Assembly (NCBI GenBank): GCA_002381945.1
Contig: DFXY01000002.1
Coordinates: forward strand, 36,174 to 52,714
Direction of reading: 5' to 3'
Origin: Bacteriovoracaceae bacterium UBA4096
GTDB taxonomy: Bacteria > Bdellovibrionota > Bacteriovoracia > Bacteriovoracales > Bacteriovoracaceae
Length of the DNA stretch: 16,541 bases
The translations under genes were made by a program, and so were the position numbers. The notes beneath the pieces were generated by a model. It saw nothing but the letters and a program-made list of their open reading frames with translations, was not told the origin of the DNA and ran no database searches. Position 1 is the first letter of the stretch, and every line of letters begins with the position of its first letter. Shown here piece after piece: positions 6,740-12,576 of the stretch.

Positions 6740-8884
6740 TTAATAATAAGTTTTATTTTCTGCTGCGAGACCTTTCATGTATGGAGTGAACTCATACATG
6801 TGACCGATTGAATGGTACTTTCCGGAGATTTCTTCCAGATTTTTAAGTCCGATTGAATCAGCATACTTTAGGGCACCGGCACGGAATGGAGGGAAGCCAA
6901 GACCTAAAAGAAGTCCCATATCCACTTCAACCGGAGTGTTCACAATTTTATCTTCCAAACAGCGTGAAGATTCAACGATCATGGGAATCATCATGCGCAT
7001 GATGATGTCTTCATCTGTGACTTCCACTTGGTCTTTGATAACAGGTTTAATCAGTTCATACACCGCAGGATTAACTTTCTTAACCTGTTTACCTTTTTTA
7101 TCCGTTTCATATTCATAAAAGCCAAGATTGTTTTTTTGTCCAAAACGTTTGTTCTCGTACATGACTTCAAGAATAGTTTTAGATGAGTAGGCCATGCGAT
7201 CCGGGAAAGCTTCGGCCATGATTTTTGAAGCGTGGACTCCAGTATCAATTCCTACAACATCCAGAAGATAGGCCGGACCCATGGGCCAGCCAAATTTCTC
7301 CATGACTTTATCAATGCGCTGGAAATCCACACCATCTTCCAGTAAATGAACAAAGCCTTTGAAATAAGGGAATAAAATTCTATTTACCAGAAAGCCCGCA
7401 CAATCGTTAACGACAATGGGAGTTTTACCCATTTGATTGGCATAGTTCACTGCCTGAGCAATAGTTTCTTCAGAAGTCTTAGCTCCACGGATAATTTCTA
7501 CTAGTGGCATCCGGTGGACTGGATTAAAAAAATGCATCCCGCAGAATTTTTCAGGACGGGAGAGACCTTCGGCCAGTTTGGTAATGGAGATAGTTGAAGT
7601 GTTCGAGGCGAGAACTGTATCCGTTGAGGTTACTTTCTCTACATCTGCAAGGACTGCCTTTTTTACTTTTTCATTCTCCACCACGGCCTCAACCACAAAC
7701 TGAGTTTGATTGAAATCGGCGTAAGAAAGAGTAGGGGTGATACTGGCAATAACCTTGGCCATCTTTTCAGGAGTTGATTTTTTACGTTCCACAGCTTTTA
7801 AAAGAAGTTTACTGGCCTCATTCATCCCCAGATCCAGCTGTTCGTGTTTAATGTCCTTCATCAGAACGGCCACACCACTGGAAGCTGATTGATAGGCTAT
7901 GCCCCCGCCCATAATACCGGCACCGAGAACTGCACCTAATTGAGTAGGTTTAGCATTCTTAGTGATACTCTTAGAAACTTTTTTCAAATATTGGTCACCC
8001 AGGAAAACCTGGGTCAGACATTCGGCAGTTTTAGTTTTAGCACAAAAAGCAAATGTTTCTCCTTCCAGTGCCAGGGCCTCATCACGGTTTAAGCGACTGG
8101 CCTTTTGCATAGTCTCAACCGCTTTTACCGGGGCCGGATAATGTGGTCCCGCCATGGCAGCTACGAAGGCCTTAGAACCATCAAAGCTCATCATGGACTC
8201 AATTTTATCTAATTTAAGAGGAGATTTTTTTTGTTCTACCCGGGCCTTCCAATCAAGTTCACCGCTAATACATTTCTCCAAAAGTTTCAGGCCTGCAGCT
8301 TCTAAATTTGCGTCCTCAACAATTCCATCAATAGCGCCAAACTTCAGAGCTTCTTCTGCTTTATAGTGCTTGGCCCCGGTGATCCATTCAATGGCGTGAT
8401 CGGCACCAATGAGTCTTGGAAGACGAACAGTTCCACCCCATCCGGGAATAATACCCAGTTTGGTTTCTGGTAATCCCATGGCGGCCTTAGGAGTTGCCAG
8501 TCGGTAGTCCATAGTTAGAGTGACTTCACAGCCGCCACCTAAAGCAAAGCCATTAACGAGAGCAACTTTTGGAAATGGTAAATCTTCATAGCCACTAAAA
8601 ATTTGATTAATTCCAGCTATCCAGGTTTTCATTTCTTCTTCAGTCTTTTTGAAATGATCCAGAAATTCAGTGATGTCGGCCCCAAAGATAAAGCCACTTG
8701 GTTTACCTGAAGTAAAAAGCAGACCACGGGCCTTTTGTTTTTTTATGACTTCCAACATTTCACCCATTTCTTTTAAAGAAACAGCATTGAGGACGTTAGC
8801 AGTTTGATCTTTTAAATCGTAAACAACTTTTAAAATATCATTGGGGAGAGTTTCGAGGCGGAATGCCTGACCATTAAATAACAT
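6740..8884 (-). CDS. fadB: Fatty-acid oxidation complex alpha subunit (enoyl-CoA hydratase / 3-hydroxyacyl-CoA dehydrogenase)
   Basis: Bifunctional beta-oxidation enzyme of 714 aa. The N-terminal hydratase/isomerase domain (about 1-190) has both acidic catalytic residues, Glu120 in GGGCEV and Glu140 in GLPETKLG. The dehydrogenase domain begins with the NAD-binding GAGIMGGG at 321-328 and has catalytic His451 in HFFNPVHRMP. The C-terminal part keeps FGWPMGPAYLLDVVGIDT and RFGQKNNLGF. Sequence similarity runs along the whole length of E. coli FadB, and the MLFNG start and fadB-fadA order favour FadB over the anaerobic FadJ. AAGGAG lies 5 nt before the ATG. The leader contains a perfect 11-bp inverted repeat that includes part of this ribosome site. 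The protein ends earlier than E. coli FadB, lacking the last ~15 residues. Confidence 0.95.
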   Translation of the reverse strand: MLFNGQAFRLETLPNDILKVVYDLKDQTANVLNAVSLKEMGEMLEVIKKQKARGLLFTSGKPSGFIFGADITEFLDHFKKTEEEMKTWIAGINQIFSGYEDLPFPKVALVNGFALGGGCEVTLTMDYRLATPKAAMGLPETKLGIIPGWGGTVRLPRLIGADHAIEWITGAKHYKAEEALKFGAIDGIVEDANLEAAGLKLLEKCISGELDWKARVEQKKSPLKLDKIESMMSFDGSKAFVAAMAGPHYPAPVKAVETMQKASRLNRDEALALEGETFAFCAKTKTAECLTQVFLGDQYLKKVSKSITKNAKPTQLGAVLGAGIMGGGIAYQSASSGVAVLMKDIKHEQLDLGMNEASKLLLKAVERKKSTPEKMAKVIASITPTLSYADFNQTQFVVEAVVENEKVKKAVLADVEKVTSTDTVLASNTSTISITKLAEGLSRPEKFCGMHFFNPVHRMPLVEIIRGAKTSEETIAQAVNYANQMGKTPIVVNDCAGFLVNRILFPYFKGFVHLLEDGVDFQRIDKVMEKFGWPMGPAYLLDVVGIDTGVHASKIMAEAFPDRMAYSSKTILEVMYENKRFGQKNNLGFYEYETDKKGKQVKKVNPAVYELIKPVIKDQVEVTDEDIIMRMMIPMIVESSRCLEDKIVNTPVEVDMGLLLGLGFPPFRAGALKYADSIGLKNLEEISGKYHSIGHMYEFTPYMKGLAAENKTYY

Positions 8885-8891
8885 AGTGACT

Positions 8892-8935
8892 CCTTCATCA
8901 GATCAGAAATAAGAAATATTGTACTCTGATGAAGG
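8892..8935 (-). promoter_or_regulatory. Perfect 11-bp inverted repeat before fadB: operator or ribosome-site hairpin
   Basis: CCTTCATCAGA (8892-8902) and TCTGATGAAGG (8925-8935) are exact reverse complements around an AT-rich 22-bp centre. Read on the fadB strand, a TACAAT -10-like hexamer lies in the centre, so the arms would flank a promoter -10, as an operator for a fatty-acid-responsive repressor (FadR- or PsrA-like) might. Alternatively, in a transcript read through from gpx, the right-hand RNA arm contains AAGG of the fadB Shine-Dalgarno sequence and could mask it. There is no T-run, so it is not a simple terminator for gpx. Confidence 0.6.
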
Positions 8936-8956
8936 GGAAAACTCTAAAAGAGAATA

Positions 8957-9436
8957 CTAGAGTAATTTCGACAAATCTTTTTTGATATCTTCCGGTTTGT
9001 CGGTAGGGGCATAACGCTTCACGACCTGGCCATCACGATTCACTAAAAACTTGGTGAAATTCCATTTAATTGCTTCAGTTCCTAGTAATCCCGGGCGTTC
9101 TTTTTTCAGAAACTGATACAAAGGTGCGGCGTTATCTCCATTGACGTCAATTTTTTCAAATAGAGGAAACTTCACGTCATAGGTTAGACCACAGAAGTTT
9201 TTGATTTCGTCTGAATCTCCGGGTTCCTGAGAACCAAATTGGTTACAAGGAAAGCCTAATACCACCACATGATCCTTAAGTTCTTCAAAGAGTTCTTCCA
9301 GGCCTTTGTATTGGGGGGTAAATCCACACTTACTGGCGACATTGACGATGAGAAGATATTTCCCTTTATATTGGGAGAGAGAAATCTCCTGACCATTGAT
9401 ATCTTTAACCGTGTAATCAAAAACAGATTTTGCCAT
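8957..9436 (-). CDS. Glutathione peroxidase family protein (Cys-type, probably thioredoxin-dependent)
   Basis: Thiol peroxidase of 159 aa that reduces hydrogen and lipid peroxides. The catalytic tetrad is visible: peroxidatic Cys37 in NVASKCGFT, Gln70 in FPCNQFGSQEPG, and Trp125-Asn126 in WNFTKF. A second cysteine, Cys82 in NFCGLTYDVKFP, sits where two-cysteine family members have the resolving Cys, so thioredoxin is a likelier reductant than glutathione. There is no signal peptide, so it should be cytoplasmic. AAGGGG precedes the ATG. It is upstream of fadBA on the same strand, 72 nt from fadB. Co-transcription is possible and would pair peroxide defence with fatty-acid oxidation. It is divergent from the DTW gene, 62 bp away. 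Confidence 0.94.
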   Translation of the reverse strand: MAKSVFDYTVKDINGQEISLSQYKGKYLLIVNVASKCGFTPQYKGLEELFEELKDHVVVLGFPCNQFGSQEPGDSDEIKNFCGLTYDVKFPLFEKIDVNGDNAAPLYQFLKKERPGLLGTEAIKWNFTKFLVNRDGQVVKRYAPTDKPEDIKKDLSKLL

Positions 9437-9458
9437 TTAAGGCCCCTTCAATTAGGAT

Positions 9459-9487
9459 TTGCGCATGATTCTTAATAATCTTATCCT
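9459..9487 (+). promoter_or_regulatory. Possible sigma-70 promoter of the DTW-domain gene
   Basis: TTGCGC (9459-9464) and TATCCT (9482-9487) are 17 bp apart. The predicted start, near 9494, leaves only about 5 nt before the ATG at 9499, consistent with the absence of a Shine-Dalgarno sequence there. Confidence 0.35.
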
Positions 9488-9498
9488 ACAAATTTCAT

Positions 9499-10113
9499 AT
9501 GAGCCAGCGTAGGGCGGGACATATTCACCGCTGCTTAAATTGCCGGGTGAACCAATTCTTTTGTGTCTGTTCTCATCTTAAATCATTTGAGATTCAAACC
9601 AATGTCTCTTTGGTGGTTCATGTGCGAGAACTGAAGCTCACTTCTAATACTGCACAGTTTGCTGAGAAGATGTTACCAGAACAGGCCCGGATCATGATCC
9701 GTGGTCGTATAAATGACCAATTTGAATCTGCTCCCATCTTGTCCAGACCAGGGCGGGCACTTTTTTTATATCCTCATGAGGATGCACTGGAACTAAATGA
9801 AGATTTTAAAGAAAATTTTCCAGGACCTTATCATTTAGTCATCCCTGATGGTAATTGGCAGCAGGCCAGAAAAGTCAGGCAAAGGGAAGAAGGTTTCAGT
9901 TCGCTGCCAGCAGTGAAACTGCCACCCGGAATTCTCAGCGAATATGGTTTAAGAAAGGCCCAACATCCAGAGTGGGTATCAACCTTTGAGGCAATGGCCC
10001 ATGCACTTGGTATTCTCGAAGGTCCGGAAGTCAAAGAAAAGCTTCTGACCTTCTTTAGAATCTGGGTGAGCAATACTCAGAAAGCACGCTCTGGTGACTT
10101 TAGTCTGGATTAG
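9499..10113 (+). CDS. DTW-domain protein, probable tRNA-uridine aminocarboxypropyltransferase
   Basis: A member of the DTWD family, related to E. coli TapT (YfiP), which adds the acp group from S-adenosylmethionine to uridine 47 of tRNA. The 204-aa protein has an N-terminal four-cysteine cluster (Cys12, Cys15, Cys22, Cys24, in CLNC and CVC), probably a zinc site. The VVHVREL and TNT-like SNTAQ segments (about 40-53) follow, then the family signature at IPDGNWQQARKV (116-125), where the usual D-G-T-W reads D-G-N-W. No ribosome site is visible before the ATG, and a promoter may lie so close that the message is nearly leaderless. Its stop overlaps the stop of the convergent sigma-factor gene by 4 bp. 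TapT identity is inferred from the family; other DTWD paralogues exist. Confidence 0.82.
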   Translation: MSQRRAGHIHRCLNCRVNQFFCVCSHLKSFEIQTNVSLVVHVRELKLTSNTAQFAEKMLPEQARIMIRGRINDQFESAPILSRPGRALFLYPHEDALELNEDFKENFPGPYHLVIPDGNWQQARKVRQREEGFSSLPAVKLPPGILSEYGLRKAQHPEWVSTFEAMAHALGILEGPEVKEKLLTFFRIWVSNTQKARSGDFSLD

Positions 10114-10814
10114 GCCGCCAGAATATCGATCTTCTCAGATTCAATGAATCCTTTTAATAGATTTAAGGCCTCTGCATGGAGCTGACAGATTCTTCCTTCT
10201 GAGAGGTTCACCACTTTTGAAATTTCAAAGAAGTTTAAATCTTCAAAATATTTCAGAGTCACTATCAGTCTCATGGTCCGGGGAAGCTCATCCATCACCA
10301 CTCCCAAGGTTTTTTTAAGAGAATAGTTTTCAAACTCAGAATTTTGAAGTCCGGTTAATTGAAAGGTTTCACCTTCTACATACTGCTTAATGGTATCACC
10401 ACTTTCATATTGCTCGAGTCTGATCATATCTTTTGATTTAAATGGAAGCACATTGGACATCTCCATTGATGTGGGTGCTCGTCCTAATTCTTCGGTCAGA
10501 CTGCTTTTGGCCCGCTTATATTTTTTCTGCTTATTGCGCTCAGAACGGGTCATCCAGTCCTGTTTTCTTAGCTCATCAATGATTTCTCCGCGGATACGGA
10601 ATTCAGCGTAGGTTTTAAATTGATTCTTCTTATCTTTCTTATACTTATTCATGGCATCGATCAGCCCGATGACTCCAACCATCACTAAGTCCTCAAATTC
10701 AAGAACCTGATGATACTGGTAATGGTAGTGCTTGGCCCAGTACCGGATGGTGGGCATGAAATTTTTTATGATTTCCTGCCGAGAAGAGTCTTGAGGATTA
10801 TTTTTTGATTCCAC
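10110..10814 (-). CDS. fliA: RNA polymerase sigma factor, FliA/sigma-28 type
   Basis: Alternative sigma factor of the FliA group, which directs RNA polymerase to late flagellar/motility promoters. Region 2 is clear (FEDLVMVGVIGLIDAMNKY, then RIRGEIIDELRKQDWM), region 3 follows (SLTEELGRAPTSMEM), and region 4 ends with the helix-turn-helix NFFEISKVVNLSEGRICQLHAEAL. The length, 234 aa, fits FliA (about 240). The GTG at 10814 was chosen because GGAGG lies 5 nt before it. The upstream in-frame ATG (10850) has no ribosome site and overlaps a TGTGA-N6-TCACA dyad; using it would add 12 residues without family support. No flagellar gene is nearby. The stop overlaps that of the convergent DTW gene, so there is no room for a terminator. 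Sigma-28 identity is likely; a related FliA paralogue with another regulon is possible. Confidence 0.88.
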   Translation of the reverse strand: MESKNNPQDSSRQEIIKNFMPTIRYWAKHYHYQYHQVLEFEDLVMVGVIGLIDAMNKYKKDKKNQFKTYAEFRIRGEIIDELRKQDWMTRSERNKQKKYKRAKSSLTEELGRAPTSMEMSNVLPFKSKDMIRLEQYESGDTIKQYVEGETFQLTGLQNSEFENYSLKKTLGVVMDELPRTMRLIVTLKYFEDLNFFEISKVVNLSEGRICQLHAEALNLLKGFIESEKIDILAA

Positions 10815-10831
10815 TGCTGCCTCCGTATTTA

Positions 10832-10847
10832 TGTGAGCATTGTCACA
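10832..10847. promoter_or_regulatory. Perfect CRP-type dyad before the sigma-factor gene
   Basis: TGTGA (10832-10836), six bases, then TCACA (10843-10847): an exact match to the core consensus of CRP-family regulators. It lies 18-33 bp upstream of the preferred GTG start and overlaps the alternative ATG. The position is downstream of a possible promoter (10903-10931), which would suit repression rather than activation. Ten fixed bases occur by chance in a window of this size about once in 60 windows. Confidence 0.5.
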
Positions 10848-10872
10848 CATAACGGGGCCCAGATATTGGGGT

Positions 10873-10902
10873 ACCGTAAGTCTAAGGGGTTAGACCCACG
10901 GT
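10873..10902. promoter_or_regulatory. Compound dyad in the sigma-factor promoter region
   Basis: ACCGT / ACGGT (outer, 10873-10877 and 10898-10902) and GTCTAA / TTAGAC (inner, 10880-10885 and 10890-10895) nest with a 2x2 internal loop and a 4-base centre. It lies between the possible -10 of the sigma-factor promoter and the CRP-type site. It could be an operator near the transcription start or, if transcribed, a leader hairpin. Confidence 0.5.
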
Positions 10903-10931
10903 CTTATAAATTTAAGGTTTAAACCATTGAA
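10903..10931 (-). promoter_or_regulatory. Possible promoter of the sigma-factor gene
   Basis: On the - strand, TTCAAT (complement 10926-10931) and TATAAG (complement 10903-10908) are 17 bp apart. The perfect palindrome GGTTTAAACC (10916-10925) fills part of the spacer and could bind a regulator. The -35 overlaps the T-tail of the upstream gene's terminator. Confidence 0.35.
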
Positions 10932-10955
10932 AAATTGCCACCATTAGTTGGCAAT
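10926..10955 (-). terminator. Intrinsic terminator of the 86-aa gene
   Basis: On the - strand, ATTGCCA and TGGCAAT pair over 7 bp around an 8-nt loop and are followed by TTTTC. The stop codon of the 86-aa gene lies inside the loop, so the hairpin covers the end of the reading frame. Confidence 0.72.
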
Positions 10956-11204
10956 CAGATCTAACTCGGCTTCTTCTTCTAAAAGAGCTTCAGGAGTGGT
11001 TAACCACTCGGTGTACTCGTGAATATCCAGAATTTCATCGCGAAAAATAACCACACGCCAGTTGGCCTGATTCTGGTCCAGCGACACTACATCGTGCTGA
11101 TCTAGAACTCTTTCACGGATAGAAAGAGGCATACTTGCAAAAGATTCTTCCTCTTCCAGACGAAGAATCTTTTTACTTTTCATGAGGTAGTAGTGTGGAT
11201 TCAT
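10944..11204 (-). CDS. Small protein of unknown function (86 aa)
   Basis: Not recognised. A soluble, mixed-charge protein: an N-terminal MNPHYYLMKSKKILRLEEEE segment, a middle that reads like strand-turn-strand (ANWRVVIFRDEILDIHEY), and an acidic C-terminus rich in Glu (PEALLEEEAELDL). No signal peptide, membrane segment or Cys. Three nearby starts are possible: GTG 11213, ATG 11210 and ATG 11204. AGGAGG at 11214-11219 is 9 nt before the ATG at 11204 but only 3 nt or less from the others, so 11204 is preferred. A promoter (11290-11319), leader palindromes (11234-11266) and its own terminator support a real, monocistronic gene. It lies directly upstream of the sigma-factor gene on the same strand. 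Confidence 0.72.
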   Translation of the reverse strand: MNPHYYLMKSKKILRLEEEESFASMPLSIRERVLDQHDVVSLDQNQANWRVVIFRDEILDIHEYTEWLTTPEALLEEEAELDLIAN

Positions 11205-11233
11205 GAACATCACCCTCCTGGTGAATTAGTGGA

Positions 11234-11266
11234 GGAATTAATCTTTAATTCCTATCTTAAAAAGAT
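11234..11266. promoter_or_regulatory. Two palindromes in the leader of the 86-aa gene
   Basis: GGAATTAA-TCT-TTAATTCC (11234-11252) is a perfect 8-bp dyad, followed at once by ATCTT-AAA-AAGAT (11254-11266). Both lie between the promoter at 11290-11319 and the ribosome site at 11214-11219, so they could be an operator or leader hairpins. Confidence 0.5.
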
Positions 11267-11289
11267 GGTTTCATAGAAAAAAAGACTTC

Positions 11290-11319
11290 ACAATACCTAC
11301 ACTGAAAAATTTTTATCAA
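11290..11319 (-). promoter_or_regulatory. Probable sigma-70 promoter of the 86-aa gene
   Basis: On the - strand, TTGATA (complement 11314-11319) and TATTGT (complement 11290-11295) are 18 bp apart. The predicted start near 11283 gives a leader of about 80 nt carrying the palindromes at 11234-11266. Confidence 0.45.
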
Positions 11320-11363
11320 ATGTTCTTTCACCATTGGAATCTACTCAACTTTTTGCCCCCATG

Positions 11364-11419
11364 GTGGCCCTGGTGACATCAATCTAAGGTCACTGTGGCC
11401 CTGATGATTTCAGTCTAAG
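11364..11419 (+). repeat. Two 25-bp direct repeats upstream of a sigma-54-type promoter
   Basis: Copies at 11364-11388 and 11395-11419 match at 21 of 25 positions; both begin GTGGCCCTG and end TCTAAG. They lie about 36-90 bp upstream of the -24 box at 11455, the usual distance for enhancer-binding-protein sites at sigma-54 promoters. GTGAC and GTCAC within the first copy and its spacer also form an inverted repeat. The rest of the 421-bp gap 11214-11634 holds the promoters and leader listed separately, and no other gene was seen. Confidence 0.55.
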
Positions 11420-11452
11420 CTTCTAAGTTATAGATTCTTTATAAAACCTTAT

Positions 11453-11468
11453 TTGGCATGAATCCTGC
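11453..11468 (+). promoter_or_regulatory. Sigma-54 (RpoN) type -24/-12 promoter
   Basis: TTGGCATGAATCCTGC has GG (11455-11456) and GC (11467-11468) separated by exactly 10 bases. The predicted start near 11480 gives a leader of about 155 nt before the tiny gene at 11635. It is nearly identical in sequence to the elements at 2168 and 12341. Confidence 0.7.
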
Positions 11469-11590
11469 TCCTCTAGTTTATGAAACTGATAACCCCGCCA
11501 GGATGGTAGGAGAGTCAGAATCACAAGATGAAATTTAAAGTGGTGAGCCTCAGGGAAAAGAGCGATGAGAGTCCAAGGTTAGGGCCCATC

Positions 11591-11614
11591 TGGTTCAAGG
11601 ACGAACCAATTTTT
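11591..11614 (+). terminator. Terminator-like hairpin inside the leader of a tiny gene
   Basis: TGGTTC and GAACCA (6 bp, loop AAGGAC) are followed directly by ATTTTT. It lies 20 nt upstream of the ORF at 11635. If active, it would end the sigma-54-driven transcript at about 135 nt, as a small RNA or as an attenuator in front of the tiny gene. Confidence 0.5.
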
Positions 11615-11634
11615 AATAACGTAAAGGAGGATTT

Positions 11635-11724
11635 ATGGAGGAGATGCTGGTGCTTGGTGCAGTCATGATTTCTTCTGTGAGTTTTTCTTTATTTTTTCAA
11701 AAGATCTTCTCGCGCAAGAAGTAA
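11635..11724 (+). CDS. Tiny one-helix membrane protein (29 aa)
   Basis: Short ORF with an excellent ribosome site (AAAGGAGG, 5 nt before the ATG). It encodes an acidic start (MEEM), a hydrophobic stretch of about 18 residues (LVLGAVMISSVSFSLFF) and a basic end (FSRKK), the layout of a small single-pass inner-membrane protein. Nothing identifies its function. It lies behind a sigma-54-type promoter with a long leader, and is similar in size, start (ME.MLV) and arrangement to the ORF at 12438, suggesting paralogues. It could be a regulatory small membrane protein, a type I toxin-like peptide, or the leader peptide of the gene at 11786. Confidence 0.62.
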   Translation: MEEMLVLGAVMISSVSFSLFFQKIFSRKK

Positions 11725-11742
11725 TAACCCTGTTAAAATTAT

Positions 11743-11781
11743 AGAGCGACTTGAAAATTATGGACCTGATCCATAAGCTCT
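11743..11781 (+). promoter_or_regulatory. Nested hairpin at the start of the secreted HExxH gene
   Basis: TTATGGA / TCCATAA (11758-11764 and 11770-11776) forms a 7-bp stem inside a longer AGAGC / GCTCT pairing (11743-11747 and 11777-11781). It ends 4 nt before the ATG at 11786, where no Shine-Dalgarno sequence is present. It may protect the end of the upstream tiny-gene message or control translation of the gene that follows. Confidence 0.45.
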
Positions 11782-11785
11782 CTCT

Positions 11786-12232
11786 ATGAAAAAACTATTT
11801 ATCCTCTTAAGTCTGATTCCTCTTACTTCAATGGCGAGTCCTGAACCTGCCAAATTACGCTACGGCGTGGATTTCATCCTGGAAAAGGTGCTGGAGAAAA
11901 AACGTCTGGCCCTGAGACCTGAAATCCCTTTTCCAACTTTCCATTATGAAAGTTCAACTCCTTTAAAACAATTTCAGGACGCCATTGAACCTCAGTGGGG
12001 ATTTCGCCCTGAACGCATCACCAATGCCTTTGCTCACGCTTTAAATGAAATCTATATTCTGGATGAGGCCGCTTACTACGAACGCACTAATCGTTGTATG
12101 GACGACTCTGTTGCTCATGAACTCGTTCATTATCTTCAGGATAAATATCAGGGGTATGATTTAAACGATGAGAGTCTGGAATGGGAAGCAGTTGAAGTTC
12201 AGACCGCCTTTCGGGAAGAGTACTGTCGATAA
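11786..12232 (+). CDS. Small secreted protein with an HExxH zinc motif
   Basis: Predicted exported protein, 148 aa, of no family I can name firmly. MKKLFILLSLIPLTSMAS is a cleavable signal peptide with no lipobox Cys, so it should be periplasmic or secreted. The zinc motif AHELVHYLQDKY has His111, Glu112 and His115. Glu132 or Glu134 in SLEWEAVEVQ, about 20 residues on, could be the third ligand of a gluzincin-type site. Cys104 and Cys147 could form a disulfide around it. The domain is very short for an active protease, so a minimal peptidase or an inactive relative are both possible. No ribosome site precedes the ATG; the nested hairpin at 11743-11781 is immediately upstream. It sits between two tiny sigma-54-driven genes. 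Confidence 0.78.
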   Translation: MKKLFILLSLIPLTSMASPEPAKLRYGVDFILEKVLEKKRLALRPEIPFPTFHYESSTPLKQFQDAIEPQWGFRPERITNAFAHALNEIYILDEAAYYERTNRCMDDSVAHELVHYLQDKYQGYDLNDESLEWEAVEVQTAFREEYCR

Positions 12233-12269
12233 CCACTAGTGGTGCCACAGTGACTTCACCGTGGTGCCA
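12232..12269 (+). repeat. Palindrome and 22-bp-spaced repeats upstream of a sigma-54-type promoter
   Basis: ACCACTAGTGGT (12232-12243) is a perfect palindrome. GTGGTGCCA occurs at 12239-12247 and 12261-12269, 22 bp or two helical turns apart, and CACC-GT-GGTG spans 12257-12266. All lie 75-110 bp upstream of the -24 box at 12343, where an enhancer-binding protein would be expected to sit. The cluster begins at the stop codon of the HExxH gene. Confidence 0.5.
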
Positions 12270-12340
12270 TCACTTCTGTCTTTAATGTCACCAATTTCAC
12301 CATCGCTTCGCTAAATACTTGAACTTTCATCATCTCAAAA

Positions 12341-12356
12341 CTGGCACGATTCCTGC
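12341..12356 (+). promoter_or_regulatory. Sigma-54 (RpoN) type -24/-12 promoter
   Basis: CTGGCACGATTCCTGC is the best of the three: TGGCACG matches the RpoN -24 consensus exactly, and GG (12343-12344) and GC (12355-12356) are 10 bases apart. The predicted start near 12368 gives a 70-nt leader to the tiny gene at 12438 and a transcript of about 210 nt up to the terminator. Confidence 0.74.
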
Positions 12357-12437
12357 TTTATATGAATTCAACGGGACACTAGGATGGTGACTCAAAAGAC
12401 ATGCAGGGAAGCAGACAGGGTAACCAAGGAGTGACAA

Positions 12438-12539
12438 ATGGAGATGATGTTGGTTATAAGTGGATTGATGCTGATGATGTTAACAAGCCTGCTGTTGCAA
12501 CATGTTCACTATGCAAAAGTAAAAGTCAGTCTTAATTAA
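12438..12539 (+). CDS. Tiny one-helix membrane protein (33 aa)
   Basis: Short ORF with AAGGAG 6 nt before the ATG, a dedicated sigma-54-type promoter and a strong terminator 10 nt after the stop, so it has all the parts of a monocistronic gene. The peptide begins MEMMLVISG, runs through a Leu/Met-rich hydrophobic helix of about 17 residues and ends in a polar, basic tail (HYAKVKVSLN). It resembles the 29-aa ORF at 11635 in its start, layout and regulation, and the two leaders share AGGATGGT and CAGGGAA in the same order. Function unknown. Alternatively the transcript is a small RNA that happens to carry an ORF. Confidence 0.66.
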   Translation: MEMMLVISGLMLMMLTSLLLQHVHYAKVKVSLN

Positions 12540-12548
12540 AAAACATAT

Positions 12549-12576
12549 AAAAAATCCTGCGAATGCAGGATTTTTT
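12549..12576. terminator. Strong bidirectional intrinsic terminator
   Basis: AAAAAATCCTGC and GCAGGATTTTTT pair over 12 bp with a GAAT loop. T-runs on both strands let it end the tiny gene (+) and the pro operon (-), whose last stop codon is at 12583. Confidence 0.92.
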
